This document shows, one piece after another, positions 52,229 to 60,906 of a stretch of 64,000 nucleotides of DNA. The notes below the pieces were generated by a model that saw only the letters and a program-made list of their open reading frames with translations, was not told the origin of the DNA and ran no database searches. The position numbers and the translations under genes were made by a program. How positions within the stretch are numbered: the stretch's first letter is position 1; every line of letters starts with the position of its first letter. This stretch comes from Paenibacillus tarimensis (GTDB taxonomy: Bacteria > Bacillota > Bacilli > Paenibacillales > Paenibacillaceae), in contig NZ_JAKGAO010000012.1 in NCBI RefSeq assembly GCF_021532315.1, positions 62,001 to 126,000 on the forward strand, given 5' to 3'.

Positions 52229-52436
52229 TGGCGTAGAGGTGATCAGGAAGGTTGGTGGCATAAGTGGTAAAATGGCTGGCAGTCTGTTTTTTTATAACAA
52301 TTTCATTAAGCAGCTGTTTATATGACTCTGATTCTCCCTTTCTACAATAAAATAGTAAGCAGTAAGCCTGTTTTTATCTTTTATCGCATCACCTCCCTAA
52401 TGAACTGCCCCTCTTTACGGGGTTCGATGTATAGCT

Positions 52437-52450
52437 TGTAAGCGCTTGCT
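52437..52450 (-). promoter_or_regulatory. cre-like site (CcpA) just downstream of the GH6 promoter
   Basis: TGTAAGCGCTTGCT matches the cre pattern TGNAANCGNTNNCA in 13 of 14 bases and has a palindromic core AAGCGCTT. It begins about seven bases after the expected transcription start, a position where CcpA would block transcription. Confidence 0.65.
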
Positions 52451-52463
52451 AATTCTTGGTAAC

Positions 52464-52493
52464 ATTATAACCTTGCTGTCATATTATTGTCAA
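52464..52493 (-). promoter_or_regulatory. Sigma-A promoter of the cellulase cluster
   Basis: On the minus strand a perfect TTGACA (52493-52488) and perfect TATAAT (52469-52464) are separated by 18 bases. Confidence 0.8.
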
Positions 52494-52540
52494 TAATTTG
52501 TATTTATGGATTTTAGAGCGCTTTTATTTAGTGTCTTACC

Positions 52541-52579
52541 TAAAAAAAGAGACCATCCCAATGATAGCTGGGATGGTCC
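52541..52579 (-). terminator. Strong terminator of the SLH nuclease gene
   Basis: GACCATCCCA (52551-52560) pairs perfectly with TGGGATGGTC (52569-52578); on the minus strand the stem is followed by seven T residues. Confidence 0.92.
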
Positions 52580-52596
52580 TGCGCCGTTTGGTAAAA

Positions 52597-55500
52597 CTAG
52601 TTGCTGCTGAGATAATCCATTCCTTTCACCAGCATGGCGATCACTTCTGCTCTCGTGGCTGGCTGATCAGGAGCAAACTTGCTGTTGCCTACACCATTCA
52701 TCAATCCTGCTTCGACCATAGCTGCGACATATGGCTTCGCCCACTGATTAATATGATCAGCGTCCCGGAAGTTTAGACTGCCTTCCTGTTTTGTGTTCAG
52801 CTTAAGCAGTTTAGCCATGATAACGGCTAATTCCTCACGGGTTAACTCGTTTTTAGGGCGGAACGTACCGTCCGGATATCCGCTAATTAACCCTTTTTCA
52901 ACCGCAGCTGATACTGCCGCAGCAGCCCAGTCGGGAACTTTACCCGCATCCTTAAACTTCTTTGTTGAAGCATCTGTTTCCCAGTTGAACGCCCTTGCAG
53001 CCATTACGACAAACTCAGCCCTGGTTGTTGATTGATTTGGACGGAACGAGCCGTCGCTATACCCGTTGACAATACCTAGCTGAGCGGCCCGGCTGATGGC
53101 GCTTGACGCCCAATGTCCTGTAATGTCCGTAAAGTTCACTGGAGGCTGAACAGGAATCGATGGTTCCTGACCTCCACCCGGTGCTGGGGATGCTGGTGGT
53201 TGAGTCGGTTCGGCTGGCTCTGCCGGAGCCGTTGGTGGAGTGACTGGGGGACCGACAGTCGGAGGTGCCGGCTGAACACCCTTCATATCCGTAATCCGGT
53301 TCTCCGTGCCGATCTTCACTGTACCAATTACATTCAAGTAATCAGTAAACACCTCATAATCAACCAGATTCATTTCATATAGACGGCCGTCAGCTACAGC
53401 ATCAGCCATCACATGGTAGAAGTCCCCGCCATTTGCCAGGAATGAATTGGTTGCCACCATATAATAGGCATTTGGATTAATTACAGAGAAGGTACCGTCG
53501 CTGTTCTTGATATCCACCTTCAGAACACGCTTGCCCTCCTGTGTCACCTTGTCATTCACAGCGTCATATTTCTCTGGCTGTTTAGTGGAATCATAGGTGA
53601 AGCGCATGCCGGAAACCTGCGGAAAACGGCCCTCTCCAATGCTGCTTACCCCATTCTCGAGCGCTGCGACAATTTCCTTGCCAGTCATCTTGATCGCTGT
53701 CAGATTATTGCCGAACGGCATAACGGTAAGCACCTCGCCAAGCGTTATGTCACCCGGCTTCTTGTCCTTGCCCTCTATCTTGATGGAATCTCGGATGCCA
53801 CCACTGTTCTGAATGGCAATATAGCCTTTGATTCCTTCCACATTCGGATAGGTAGCCATAACCTTGGCACGCATTCCGTCCGTCATAAGATTGCCGAGAT
53901 TCGTTTCCTGCATACGAACGCGATTGCGATCCCCATCAAGTAGAACCTCCGTTTTTCCTACAACAGTGTTCTTTAATGCTGCCAGCGGAGGATCGTAGAA
54001 GTCGCTCATTCGTGCAGCAACTTCCTCATCTGCCGGGAAACTATCCACCGCATGCAGCTTGCCGTCCCAGCTCTGAATGACACCATCTTGGTCAAACATT
54101 ACACTCAGTTCACCCAGATTAATGCTGTATTCCCCTGTCTGCACAATTAATGTAGGCTCACTATCTTCGTTCACTACCACCGGTTCGGTCAGTACCGTGT
54201 GGGAATGACCGCCCACAATGATGTCAATCCCCTTAACTGCTTCAGCCAGCTTCTCATCTGCACTGTAACCAAGATGGGAGAGTGCAATGATCTGATTAAC
54301 ACCCATCTCCTGCAGGCGGTTAACGGCTGCTTCCGCGCTTGCTTTATGATCCTTGAATACAACGTCACCAGGTGACGCAAGCGCCACTGTATCCTCTGTC
54401 GTCAGACCGATAATACCAACCTTCTTGCCATTCACAGTACGAACAATCGCCGGATAAATGTTCGATGGTTCAGCTGGTTGGCCTACAGAATCATGGAACA
54501 GACCGCTCAGAAGGGAATCCTTGCTGAAATCAATATTGGAGCTGACGAACGGGAACTCCGCCTTATCGATAAATGCTTTGAGTGTTGCCGAATCCTTATC
54601 AAACTCGTGATTGCCAAACACCATGGCATCGTAGCCCAGCTTGTTCATGAACTCCAGGTCGGCAAGCCCCTTATACTGATTAAAGTATAGGGTTCCCGAG
54701 AAGACATCGCCGGCATCAAGCAGGAGTGTATCCGGCTTGCGCAGCTGCTCAGTTGCTGTCACACGCTTGGCAATCCGTTCCAGGTGGCCGTGCGTGTCAT
54801 TGGTATGCAAAATATGAAGCGGCGTATATTTTGCTTCATTTAGTACATCAAGCTGCACGAGCAGAGGGTCATGATCACTGACCCGGCCATGATTCGTATC
54901 GAAGTCGGCATTAATATGCACGATATCGAACACCGAGAATGGAACAAGACTTTTGTTCACTAGCAGATGATCCAGTGTCTGCGAATTTCCTTGGTATACA
55001 TAGGAGTACCGGTCGTTTACAGGCAGCTGATCAACCAGATTGACCAGATGCTCTCCTTTGGTAAGCTCCAGTGTCCTGGAGAATTGAAAATCGTTCAGAT
55101 CTCCCATTACAACCACGTTTGCCGAAGGATCCTGTTCCATCACAGAATCAACGAAGCTGTTCACGATTTGAGCGATCTTATGGCGCTGCACCTCACTCTG
55201 GAGCACTTCCGGAAGAGGCTGGATGCCGCCAAACGGCGCTTCGTCCCCGCTCTTCGAATTGAAATGGTTTGCTATTACAATCACGCGTTCGCCTTTAAAT
55301 TCAAACTCGGCCGCAAGCGGCTTGCGTGAGTTGTTAAATGCATCATTTTCGGGATCGATTCGTCCTGGGTTCACGTTAAGCCCATTTTCACCGTAGGTGA
55401 TGCTTTGTGTCGCAGTACCTTTGCCTCCAGCTGCTTGGGCAAGGGTAACACGTTCTGGATTATACAGAAACCCAACGCGGATATTGCCTCCTGGCGCCCC

Positions 55501-57558
55501 GCCGTCCGCATTGTTTACAGGGGCGATATCCGTATAGCTGTAAGTTGGTCCCCCCTGCTGCTTAATTGCTGCGATCAATGCCTCATAATTGGCATCTGCC
55601 TTGGTCGTACCGGTATCCGCAGTGCCGTCCTCATCCTGTACCTCGATCAGCGAAAGGATATCCGGCGACTTCAGATTCTGTACAATAGACCCGGCAATCT
55701 TATTTTTCCTGGCCGTTTCTTCTTCACTAGGGTTATTCCAGAAGTTCTCGATATTAAATGAAGCAACCGTCAGCTTATCCTCTTCCGGATTAATATGAGT
55801 GACTTCTCTTTCATTCTCGCTTGGAATAATCTCCGGAAGTTTCTCTGGAATGATCTTATAGTTGCTGTAGTCATATGCGAGTACACCGATAATGGAACCG
55901 TCGAACTTGTCGCCGGTCTTTACCTGTACTGCCGGCTTCTTGGCGATCAAAATACGCTGCGGGTTAAAATCTTCTCCCGTAAGCATAATTCCGCCTGCAT
56001 CTGTCATAACCTCTGTTGCAGATTGATCCCCCAGAACTACCGGGATTTCGTAGCTGTAAGGACCGACAATACGGGCATCATCCAGCTGCAGCCGCATGCC
56101 TTCCAGACTCTCATAGAAATCTAGGGCGTGCTCAGCAGGAGAGAAAGTCTTAAAGGTCTCTTCCGTTGAAATAACGCTGGTCGGCAGAACGCGGTCCTTC
56201 CCTATAACAACCGGTGCAGGCAGCGGATTTCCGGAGGAAATAATCTCCACAGCTGCCGCTGTAATTTGTGTTGTTGTCAGATCAACAGACGTCGCATACC
56301 CAGATTCTGTGATTTCTTCCACCGTACCGGATACCTTCACCTTGTCACCGACAGCAGGGCTGATATCACTATAAACAAGAACAGCCTCTGATGTAGCGTC
56401 GCTGTTATCCCAAGCTGCTTGTTCCGCCTGCATATACCACTTCTTGCCGCGCTTCATGGTTACGATGCCTTCAACATTCGTAACTTCCTGACCGGCTATT
56501 GGAGATACATGGGCTGCACCTTGAATATCGTGAATGCTGATACCATCATAGACGTTGGCGATCCGGTAAGGGAACGTAAAGACGTCGCCAAGTTCACCAT
56601 CCAGCTCACGTACAGCCTTAATGGTGGTCGACTGTTCCACTACGATAGGCGCTTCATATTTCATACCGCTTTCTGTGGAAGGCGTGCTGCCATCGAGGGT
56701 GTAATAAATCGTACCGGTCCCTAACGGATTGTACAGCTGTACAGATGTCCCGGCTGCTACCGGCTTGTCCGGTGCTGGATTAGCGATTATTGCAGAGGTA
56801 TCCTTTACAATATCGGATTCATTGCGCGGGATCAGCATGTATTTACCATAGGAGTAGGTGACGACACCCCTAATTAGATCGTACTCTTGCCCCGATTGCA
56901 GGAGGGATGACTTGATGATAAACTCCGCATTTTGCGCATCCGTCACCTTATATTCCTTATAAGTATTTCCTGCGCCAACCGTAACATCGCGCACTTCTAC
57001 AAACTGCGCTTCCACTGACTCACCGCTTGCTGCTTGCAGGTCTGTTCCCTGTACCTGCTTCGGTGCAGGCAGACCAGAATTAGGGGCAGTAACGGTAAAA
57101 TCCTCCGCCAGCAGCTGGGCAAGTCCGTAATACTGCTGCACTTTGCCGTAGGCTGTTATCGTATCCCCAGCTGCTGCAGCCAGATTCGAGCCGCGAACAA
57201 CGATACCTGCTGTATCATCCTGGACATAGAGATTAACAGCACTGCCGCTCGTTTCATTATAGGTTACAATGCCTGTAATCCTTGCGTATGTATCGGCCTG
57301 CAGTACTCTTGCTTCCGCTATGCTTACACTCTCTTCATTCTCCCCGTCGGCAGTTCCTGCTTGTGGAGTGGAGCCTGGCGCACCTCCCTCCTCTGGACTC
57401 TCATTTCCATAAGTCGCTGCAGTCACGCTTGCAGGCTCAGCGTCCGCTGTTCTTGCCGTAACTGTTGACGCTTGACTTCCAAATACACAACTGGCCACCA
57501 TCACGACGGCCAGCAGCAGACTAACCTGCTTCCTGATGCTTTCTACCATTTGCACCAC
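52597..57558 (-). CDS. Giant SLH-anchored nuclease/5'-nucleotidase (YhcR-like)
   Basis: A 1653-aa secreted multi-domain enzyme. Signal peptide about 1-35. OB-fold region(s) about 80-250 (VLQADTYARITGIVTYNE), a chitobiase/hexosaminidase C-terminal-like beta domain about 260-335 (GTIYYTLDGSTPSTESG), further OB-like regions to about 590, an endo/exonuclease/phosphatase domain about 595-900 (VASFNIENFWNN, NHFNSKSG, VMGDLND, SDHDP), a metallophosphatase 5'-nucleotidase about 915-1370 (LHTNDTHGHLE, FGNHEFDKD, GGHSHT, and LGNLMTDGM), a Pro-rich linker, and three SLH repeats about 1460-1653. It should cut nucleic acids and release nucleosides at the cell surface. The start is GTG 57558, with GAGGAGA eight bases upstream. 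Confidence 0.9.
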   Translation of the reverse strand: MVQMVESIRKQVSLLLAVVMVASCVFGSQASTVTARTADAEPASVTAATYGNESPEEGGAPGSTPQAGTADGENEESVSIAEARVLQADTYARITGIVTYNETSGSAVNLYVQDDTAGIVVRGSNLAAAAGDTITAYGKVQQYYGLAQLLAEDFTVTAPNSGLPAPKQVQGTDLQAASGESVEAQFVEVRDVTVGAGNTYKEYKVTDAQNAEFIIKSSLLQSGQEYDLIRGVVTYSYGKYMLIPRNESDIVKDTSAIIANPAPDKPVAAGTSVQLYNPLGTGTIYYTLDGSTPSTESGMKYEAPIVVEQSTTIKAVRELDGELGDVFTFPYRIANVYDGISIHDIQGAAHVSPIAGQEVTNVEGIVTMKRGKKWYMQAEQAAWDNSDATSEAVLVYSDISPAVGDKVKVSGTVEEITESGYATSVDLTTTQITAAAVEIISSGNPLPAPVVIGKDRVLPTSVISTEETFKTFSPAEHALDFYESLEGMRLQLDDARIVGPYSYEIPVVLGDQSATEVMTDAGGIMLTGEDFNPQRILIAKKPAVQVKTGDKFDGSIIGVLAYDYSNYKIIPEKLPEIIPSENEREVTHINPEEDKLTVASFNIENFWNNPSEEETARKNKIAGSIVQNLKSPDILSLIEVQDEDGTADTGTTKADANYEALIAAIKQQGGPTYSYTDIAPVNNADGGAPGGNIRVGFLYNPERVTLAQAAGGKGTATQSITYGENGLNVNPGRIDPENDAFNNSRKPLAAEFEFKGERVIVIANHFNSKSGDEAPFGGIQPLPEVLQSEVQRHKIAQIVNSFVDSVMEQDPSANVVVMGDLNDFQFSRTLELTKGEHLVNLVDQLPVNDRYSYVYQGNSQTLDHLLVNKSLVPFSVFDIVHINADFDTNHGRVSDHDPLLVQLDVLNEAKYTPLHILHTNDTHGHLERIAKRVTATEQLRKPDTLLLDAGDVFSGTLYFNQYKGLADLEFMNKLGYDAMVFGNHEFDKDSATLKAFIDKAEFPFVSSNIDFSKDSLLSGLFHDSVGQPAEPSNIYPAIVRTVNGKKVGIIGLTTEDTVALASPGDVVFKDHKASAEAAVNRLQEMGVNQIIALSHLGYSADEKLAEAVKGIDIIVGGHSHTVLTEPVVVNEDSEPTLIVQTGEYSINLGELSVMFDQDGVIQSWDGKLHAVDSFPADEEVAARMSDFYDPPLAALKNTVVGKTEVLLDGDRNRVRMQETNLGNLMTDGMRAKVMATYPNVEGIKGYIAIQNSGGIRDSIKIEGKDKKPGDITLGEVLTVMPFGNNLTAIKMTGKEIVAALENGVSSIGEGRFPQVSGMRFTYDSTKQPEKYDAVNDKVTQEGKRVLKVDIKNSDGTFSVINPNAYYMVATNSFLANGGDFYHVMADAVADGRLYEMNLVDYEVFTDYLNVIGTVKIGTENRITDMKGVQPAPPTVGPPVTPPTAPAEPAEPTQPPASPAPGGGQEPSIPVQPPVNFTDITGHWASSAISRAAQLGIVNGYSDGSFRPNQSTTRAEFVVMAARAFNWETDASTKKFKDAGKVPDWAAAAVSAAVEKGLISGYPDGTFRPKNELTREELAVIMAKLLKLNTKQEGSLNFRDADHINQWAKPYVAAMVEAGLMNGVGNSKFAPDQPATRAEVIAMLVKGMDYLSSN

Positions 57559-57682
57559 TCATCGACTCTCCTCTCACCATTTCGAAAATGGGTAATCCCA
57601 TACAAACAATAAGAGTAACAAGCAACTGTAAAGGTATGATTAAGCAGAAATGTAGCTTGTGTAAAAACTGTCTGCACATAAC

Positions 57683-57744
57683 AAAATGTCTCCCAAACTG
57701 TAAAGTAGAACCGTTTTAACGGTAACAGCGAGTGGAGACATTTT
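57683..57744. repeat. Two-level palindrome upstream of the SLH nuclease
   Basis: AAAATGTCTCC (57683-57693) pairs perfectly with GGAGACATTTT (57734-57744). Inside it, ACCGTT (57710-57715) pairs with AACGGT (57718-57723). It ends in T residues on both strands. It could be an attenuator or terminator in the leader of the nuclease gene, about 125 bases before its start; no second copy occurs in this window. Confidence 0.55.
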
Positions 57745-57919
57745 TCGGTATACAGCTTTTCTCTTTACATATTGATGTATGGTTAAATAACACCACTTTC
57801 TGTCCATAAGTATAGCAGACAGCTGAAAAATGGGTCAATTAGGCAATATACTGAATATTTTCATGTTTTGTTAGGCATATTTATAATTTTAATGTAAAGT
57901 AATCTGACATATTTTCAAC

Positions 57920-57950
57920 AAAAAAGGAGCCGTCCTATTAAGACGGCCCC
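57920..57950 (-). terminator. Terminator of the mrp operon
   Basis: GGAGCCGTC (57926-57934) pairs with GACGGCCCC (57942-57950) except for one base; six A residues at 57920-57925 give a T run on the minus strand. Confidence 0.85.
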
Positions 57951-57963
57951 CGGGTTTTACAGC

Positions 57964-58344
57964 TTAACCATTCCTGCCCCGTTCCTTAGACTGTGCTTCT
58001 TGTTCAATTATTGCCCTCAGATCATCCTGTACGCTCTGTGACCAGAGGGGAACCCCTGTGCGGTAAGCCGCCCGTCCAATCAGATGGCCGGCTACCGGCG
58101 CTGTAATAAAGACGAAGATGATCCCCAGCAGCAGCCTGGCGCTCGTATGGCCGTCAAGCAGCATAAAGTACAAGAATGCACCAGTCAGTATACTTAGGAT
58201 GCCTAATGTGGTGCTCTTCGTTGCCGCATGAGAACGCAGATATACATCCGGCAGTCGGATTAACCCAAAGGAACTAAGCGCGCTCAGCAGAGCCCCGAGA
58301 AGTATCAGGATGCCTACCAGCGATTCAACGATTACTTCTTTCAT
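57964..58344 (-). CDS. mrpG: Mrp antiporter subunit G
   Basis: A 126-aa membrane protein with three helices, opening VGILILLGALLSALSSFGLI, then RLPDVYLRSHAATKSTTLGI and TAPVAGHLIGRAAYRTGVP: the MrpG/MnhG pattern. The start is ATG 58344 (GGAG about 12 bases upstream) or TTG 58350 with better spacing. It overlaps mrpF and is the last gene of the operon, followed by a terminator. It is needed for assembly of the Mrp complex. Confidence 0.92.
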   Translation of the reverse strand: MKEVIVESLVGILILLGALLSALSSFGLIRLPDVYLRSHAATKSTTLGILSILTGAFLYFMLLDGHTSARLLLGIIFVFITAPVAGHLIGRAAYRTGVPLWSQSVQDDLRAIIEQEAQSKERGRNG

Positions 58345-58612
58345 GTTCAATCACGGCTCCTTTCTCGATATACTTCGAGAAGGCAATCGTGCCCAAGAAA
58401 GCTACGATACCGATTAACAGGATAATTTCCAGATAAGTTTGTGTTCTCTGCATAACGGAGAGAATGGCTACAATGCCGATCAGGTTAATGCCAATCGTGT
58501 CCAGTGCAATAATACGATCGGGCATAGATGGCCCCAGAAGCACACGGCACAATCCGGCCAGAACGGAGAATGACAAGATGACGAGCGCGATAAGCAGCAT
58601 TCCTTGAAGCAT
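58325..58612 (-). CDS. mrpF: Mrp antiporter subunit F
   Basis: A 95-aa protein with three helices. LLIALVILSFSVLAGLCRVL opens the first, PDRIIALDTIGINLIGI is the conserved polar turn of MrpF, and LLIGIVAFLGTIAFSKYIE ends the fold. Its ATG overlaps the last base of the mrpE stop (TAATG), which suggests coupled translation. Confidence 0.93.
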   Translation of the reverse strand: MLQGMLLIALVILSFSVLAGLCRVLLGPSMPDRIIALDTIGINLIGIVAILSVMQRTQTYLEIILLIGIVAFLGTIAFSKYIEKGAVIEHERSNR

Positions 58613-59088
58613 TACCTCGACACCTCCATGATGGCCTTCTCGAAGGAACCTTTAATTTGTTTCGCCAGCATTTCCGCGTCCTCAATATCCATCGCATGGA
58701 TATATAAGGTACCATTATCCGGAGAGACCTCAAGCGTTAAAGTGCCTGGGGTCAGAGTAATCAGACAAGCCAGCATAGTAACCTCCCAATCACTCTTGAG
58801 CTCCGTCTTCAGCGTGAAGATACCGGGCCGGATGCGCAGCCTCGGGCGGATAATTTCATGAATAACAGCTATATTGGACAGCACGAGCTCCTTAAGGAAC
58901 AGAAGAACGAGATTAATAATCGCTCCTACTTTCCGCATATAGAAGTCACCTTTCAAGAAACGCCGCAGCATGAACAGAAACAGCAGCCCGATCAGATACC
59001 CTACTATGAAGGTGGCAGGGTTCCAGGTGTTCTTCAGAAACATCCACACGAATGCAATTAATAGATTGAGTATTATTTGAGAAGCCAT
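58612..59088 (-). CDS. mrpE: Mrp antiporter subunit E
   Basis: A 158-aa protein. Two or three membrane helices at the N-terminus (IILNLLIAFVWMFLKNTW, FIVGYLIGLLFLFML) are followed by a cytoplasmic domain containing LITLTPGTLTLEVSPDNGTL, the MrpE signature. ATG 59088 is preferred: AAAGGAG lies nine bases before it, but an ATG two codons earlier is also possible. It lies directly behind mrpD. Confidence 0.92.
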   Translation of the reverse strand: MASQIILNLLIAFVWMFLKNTWNPATFIVGYLIGLLFLFMLRRFLKGDFYMRKVGAIINLVLLFLKELVLSNIAVIHEIIRPRLRIRPGIFTLKTELKSDWEVTMLACLITLTPGTLTLEVSPDNGTLYIHAMDIEDAEMLAKQIKGSFEKAIMEVSR

Positions 59089-59094
59089 CGTCAT

Positions 59095-60573
59095 CTACTC
59101 CTTTAACACCGCTTGAATGTACTGGTCCGGATTCAGCAGCGTTTCACCCGCCTGGTTCACATAAGGATAGATCCACTCTGCCCCTAATCCGAGTACAATC
59201 GTCAGAATGACAAGGCAGGAAGCTGGCAGTACAAGCCAACCCGTTCCCTTCTTCGGTTCTGACAGCGGACTCTTGGGAACACCCCAGAAGACGTTCATGA
59301 AGATCCTCATCATGGAATACAAGATCAAAAGACTTGTCAGCAATCCAATACCGGTTATCCAGTAATAGCCTGCCGCCAGGCCGCCTTCGACAATCAGAAG
59401 CTTGCCAATAAAGCCGCTGAGCGGCGGAACCCCAACCAAGGCCATAGCAGCAATGAAGAACATCCAGCCAAGTACCGGCCGGCTGCGCATTAAGCCACCC
59501 ATCTCCCTGATTTTGGCCGTACCCGTATAAGCAATAATAACGCCGCCCAGCAGGAACAGCAAAGCTTTGACTACCATGTCATGCACCAGATAATAGATAG
59601 CTCCCTCAAGAGCCGCCTGATTAGCAGCCGCAAGACCGAAAGCGATGAAGCCGACAGCTGCGACTATGTTATAAATCAAAATCCTGTGGATATCCCAGTA
59701 AGCTATAGCGCCGATTACACCAAGCAGCATGGTGGCAGCAGCCAGCCAGCCTATCAGCGTATGGGTTATGTAAGGATCATGATAAAAAATAAGTGTAAAG
59801 GTGCGGATAATGGCGTACAGCCCCACCTTAGTCAATAGTCCGCCAAACACTGCCGTGACAGCTGCCGGAGGCACCTTGTAGGAGCCAGGGAGCCAGAAAT
59901 ACAGAAACAGTCCCGCTTTAAGGCCGAATACAATCAGGAACAGCACGGATATGGTGGTCAGCACCCCACCCTGTCCCGCTTCCGCAACCCGGACTGACAG
60001 ATGTGCCATATTCAAGGTACCGACGACCGCATACAGGTAGGCGACACTTGCCACAAACAAAGCAGAGGAAATAATATTGATCAGAATGTACTTCAGCGAT
60101 TCCCTCAGCTGCTTCTTCGTACCGCCCAGCACGATCAGCGCATACGAGGATATCAGCATCACCTCAAAGCAAACGAACAAATTAAAGATATCCCCTGTTA
60201 GGAAGGAACCGATAACACCGACATTCAGAAATTGGAAGAACGGATAGAAGTAAAATTTCTCCCTCTCTTTACCAATGCTGCCGAATGCATAATACAGACA
60301 GGCAGCGCTGACAACGGTTGTTGTCAGTACCAGCAGCGATGCGAACATGTCGGCCACAAAAACGATGCCGTAAGGGGCCGCCCAGCCGCCCATATTGAGC
60401 GTCTGTATACCATCCTGCCGGACAACATGCACCATATAGCCGGCTACGCTCACATTGGCCAGAACACTGAATCCGCTAATCCACTTCTGTAGCCGGATTT
60501 GTTTATAGAAGAAAACGAGCAGCACTGCCGTAACCAGCGGTATGAGCAGCGGCATAATCAGCAAATTATTCAT
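59095..60573 (-). CDS. mrpD: Mrp antiporter subunit D
   Basis: A 492-aa protein with 14 predicted helices, homologous to complex I NuoM/N. Typical segments are FNLFVCFEVMLISSYALIVL (with the conserved Glu), FLYFWLPGSYKVPPAAVTAV and HDMVVKALLFLLGGVIIAYT (with the Lys). It forms part of the proton/sodium path. ATG 60573 follows AAGGGGA by seven bases; GTG two codons earlier is less likely. Overlaps mrpC by a few bases. Confidence 0.95.
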   Translation of the reverse strand: MNNLLIMPLLIPLVTAVLLVFFYKQIRLQKWISGFSVLANVSVAGYMVHVVRQDGIQTLNMGGWAAPYGIVFVADMFASLLVLTTTVVSAACLYYAFGSIGKEREKFYFYPFFQFLNVGVIGSFLTGDIFNLFVCFEVMLISSYALIVLGGTKKQLRESLKYILINIISSALFVASVAYLYAVVGTLNMAHLSVRVAEAGQGGVLTTISVLFLIVFGLKAGLFLYFWLPGSYKVPPAAVTAVFGGLLTKVGLYAIIRTFTLIFYHDPYITHTLIGWLAAATMLLGVIGAIAYWDIHRILIYNIVAAVGFIAFGLAAANQAALEGAIYYLVHDMVVKALLFLLGGVIIAYTGTAKIREMGGLMRSRPVLGWMFFIAAMALVGVPPLSGFIGKLLIVEGGLAAGYYWITGIGLLTSLLILYSMMRIFMNVFWGVPKSPLSEPKKGTGWLVLPASCLVILTIVLGLGAEWIYPYVNQAGETLLNPDQYIQAVLKE

Positions 60574-60904
60574 CGTCACGTCCCCTTAGCTGTTCCATAT
60601 CATCCGTTCCCAGTTCCTGATACGCCCTGTAAGCCAGTACGAAGAAGAACGAGGTGACCCCAAAGCTGATCACGATGGATGTAAGAATAAGGGCTTGAGG
60701 CAGCGGGTCCACATAGGTTCCAGCTTTCTCTCCGAGCAGCGGAGCTGCTCCTGTCTTCAGCCTGGACATCGTAAGCAGCAGCAGATGCACAGCGTGCGTC
60801 AATAGTGAGGTCCCAAGAATGATGCGCAGCAGGCTGCGTGACAGAATCAGGTATGTACCGACCATAAACAAGATGCCGATGGCAAATGCCATTAGGATTT
60901 CCAT
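60566..60904 (-). CDS. mrpC: Mrp antiporter subunit C
   Basis: A 112-aa protein with three helices, homologous to NuoK. Opens MEILMAFAIGILFMVGTYLI, then DPLPQALILTSIVISFGVTS, the conserved turn of the family. Two bases separate it from mrpB, and its end overlaps mrpD. Structural part of the antiporter. Confidence 0.95.
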   Translation of the reverse strand: MEILMAFAIGILFMVGTYLILSRSLLRIILGTSLLTHAVHLLLLTMSRLKTGAAPLLGEKAGTYVDPLPQALILTSIVISFGVTSFFFVLAYRAYQELGTDDMEQLRGRDDE

Positions 60905-60906
60905 AA

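Larger units (their letters stand above)
51978..52463 (-). other. Long 5' leader of the cellulase genes (GH6 upstream region)
   Basis: About 480 bases between the promoter at 52464-52493 and the GH6 start. It contains GGAGGTG followed by the minimal frame ATG-CGA-TAA (minus strand near 52390), a small CCCC/GGGG hairpin near 52420, a paired block near 52163-52228 and a T run on the plus strand at 52286-52293. No known riboswitch motif was recognised. Such length suggests regulation in the leader. Confidence 0.5.
57559..57963. other. Region between the SLH nuclease and mrpG
   Basis: 405 bases holding the mrp terminator (57920-57950) and a large paired element (57683-57744). It is very AT-rich and should contain the nuclease promoter; I find no clear -35/-10 pair. 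No gene is seen. Confidence 0.5.

Noticed and set aside
57683-57744. Palindrome as a miniature transposon
   Set aside because: No target-site duplication is visible and no second copy occurs in the window; kept only as a possible leader structure.
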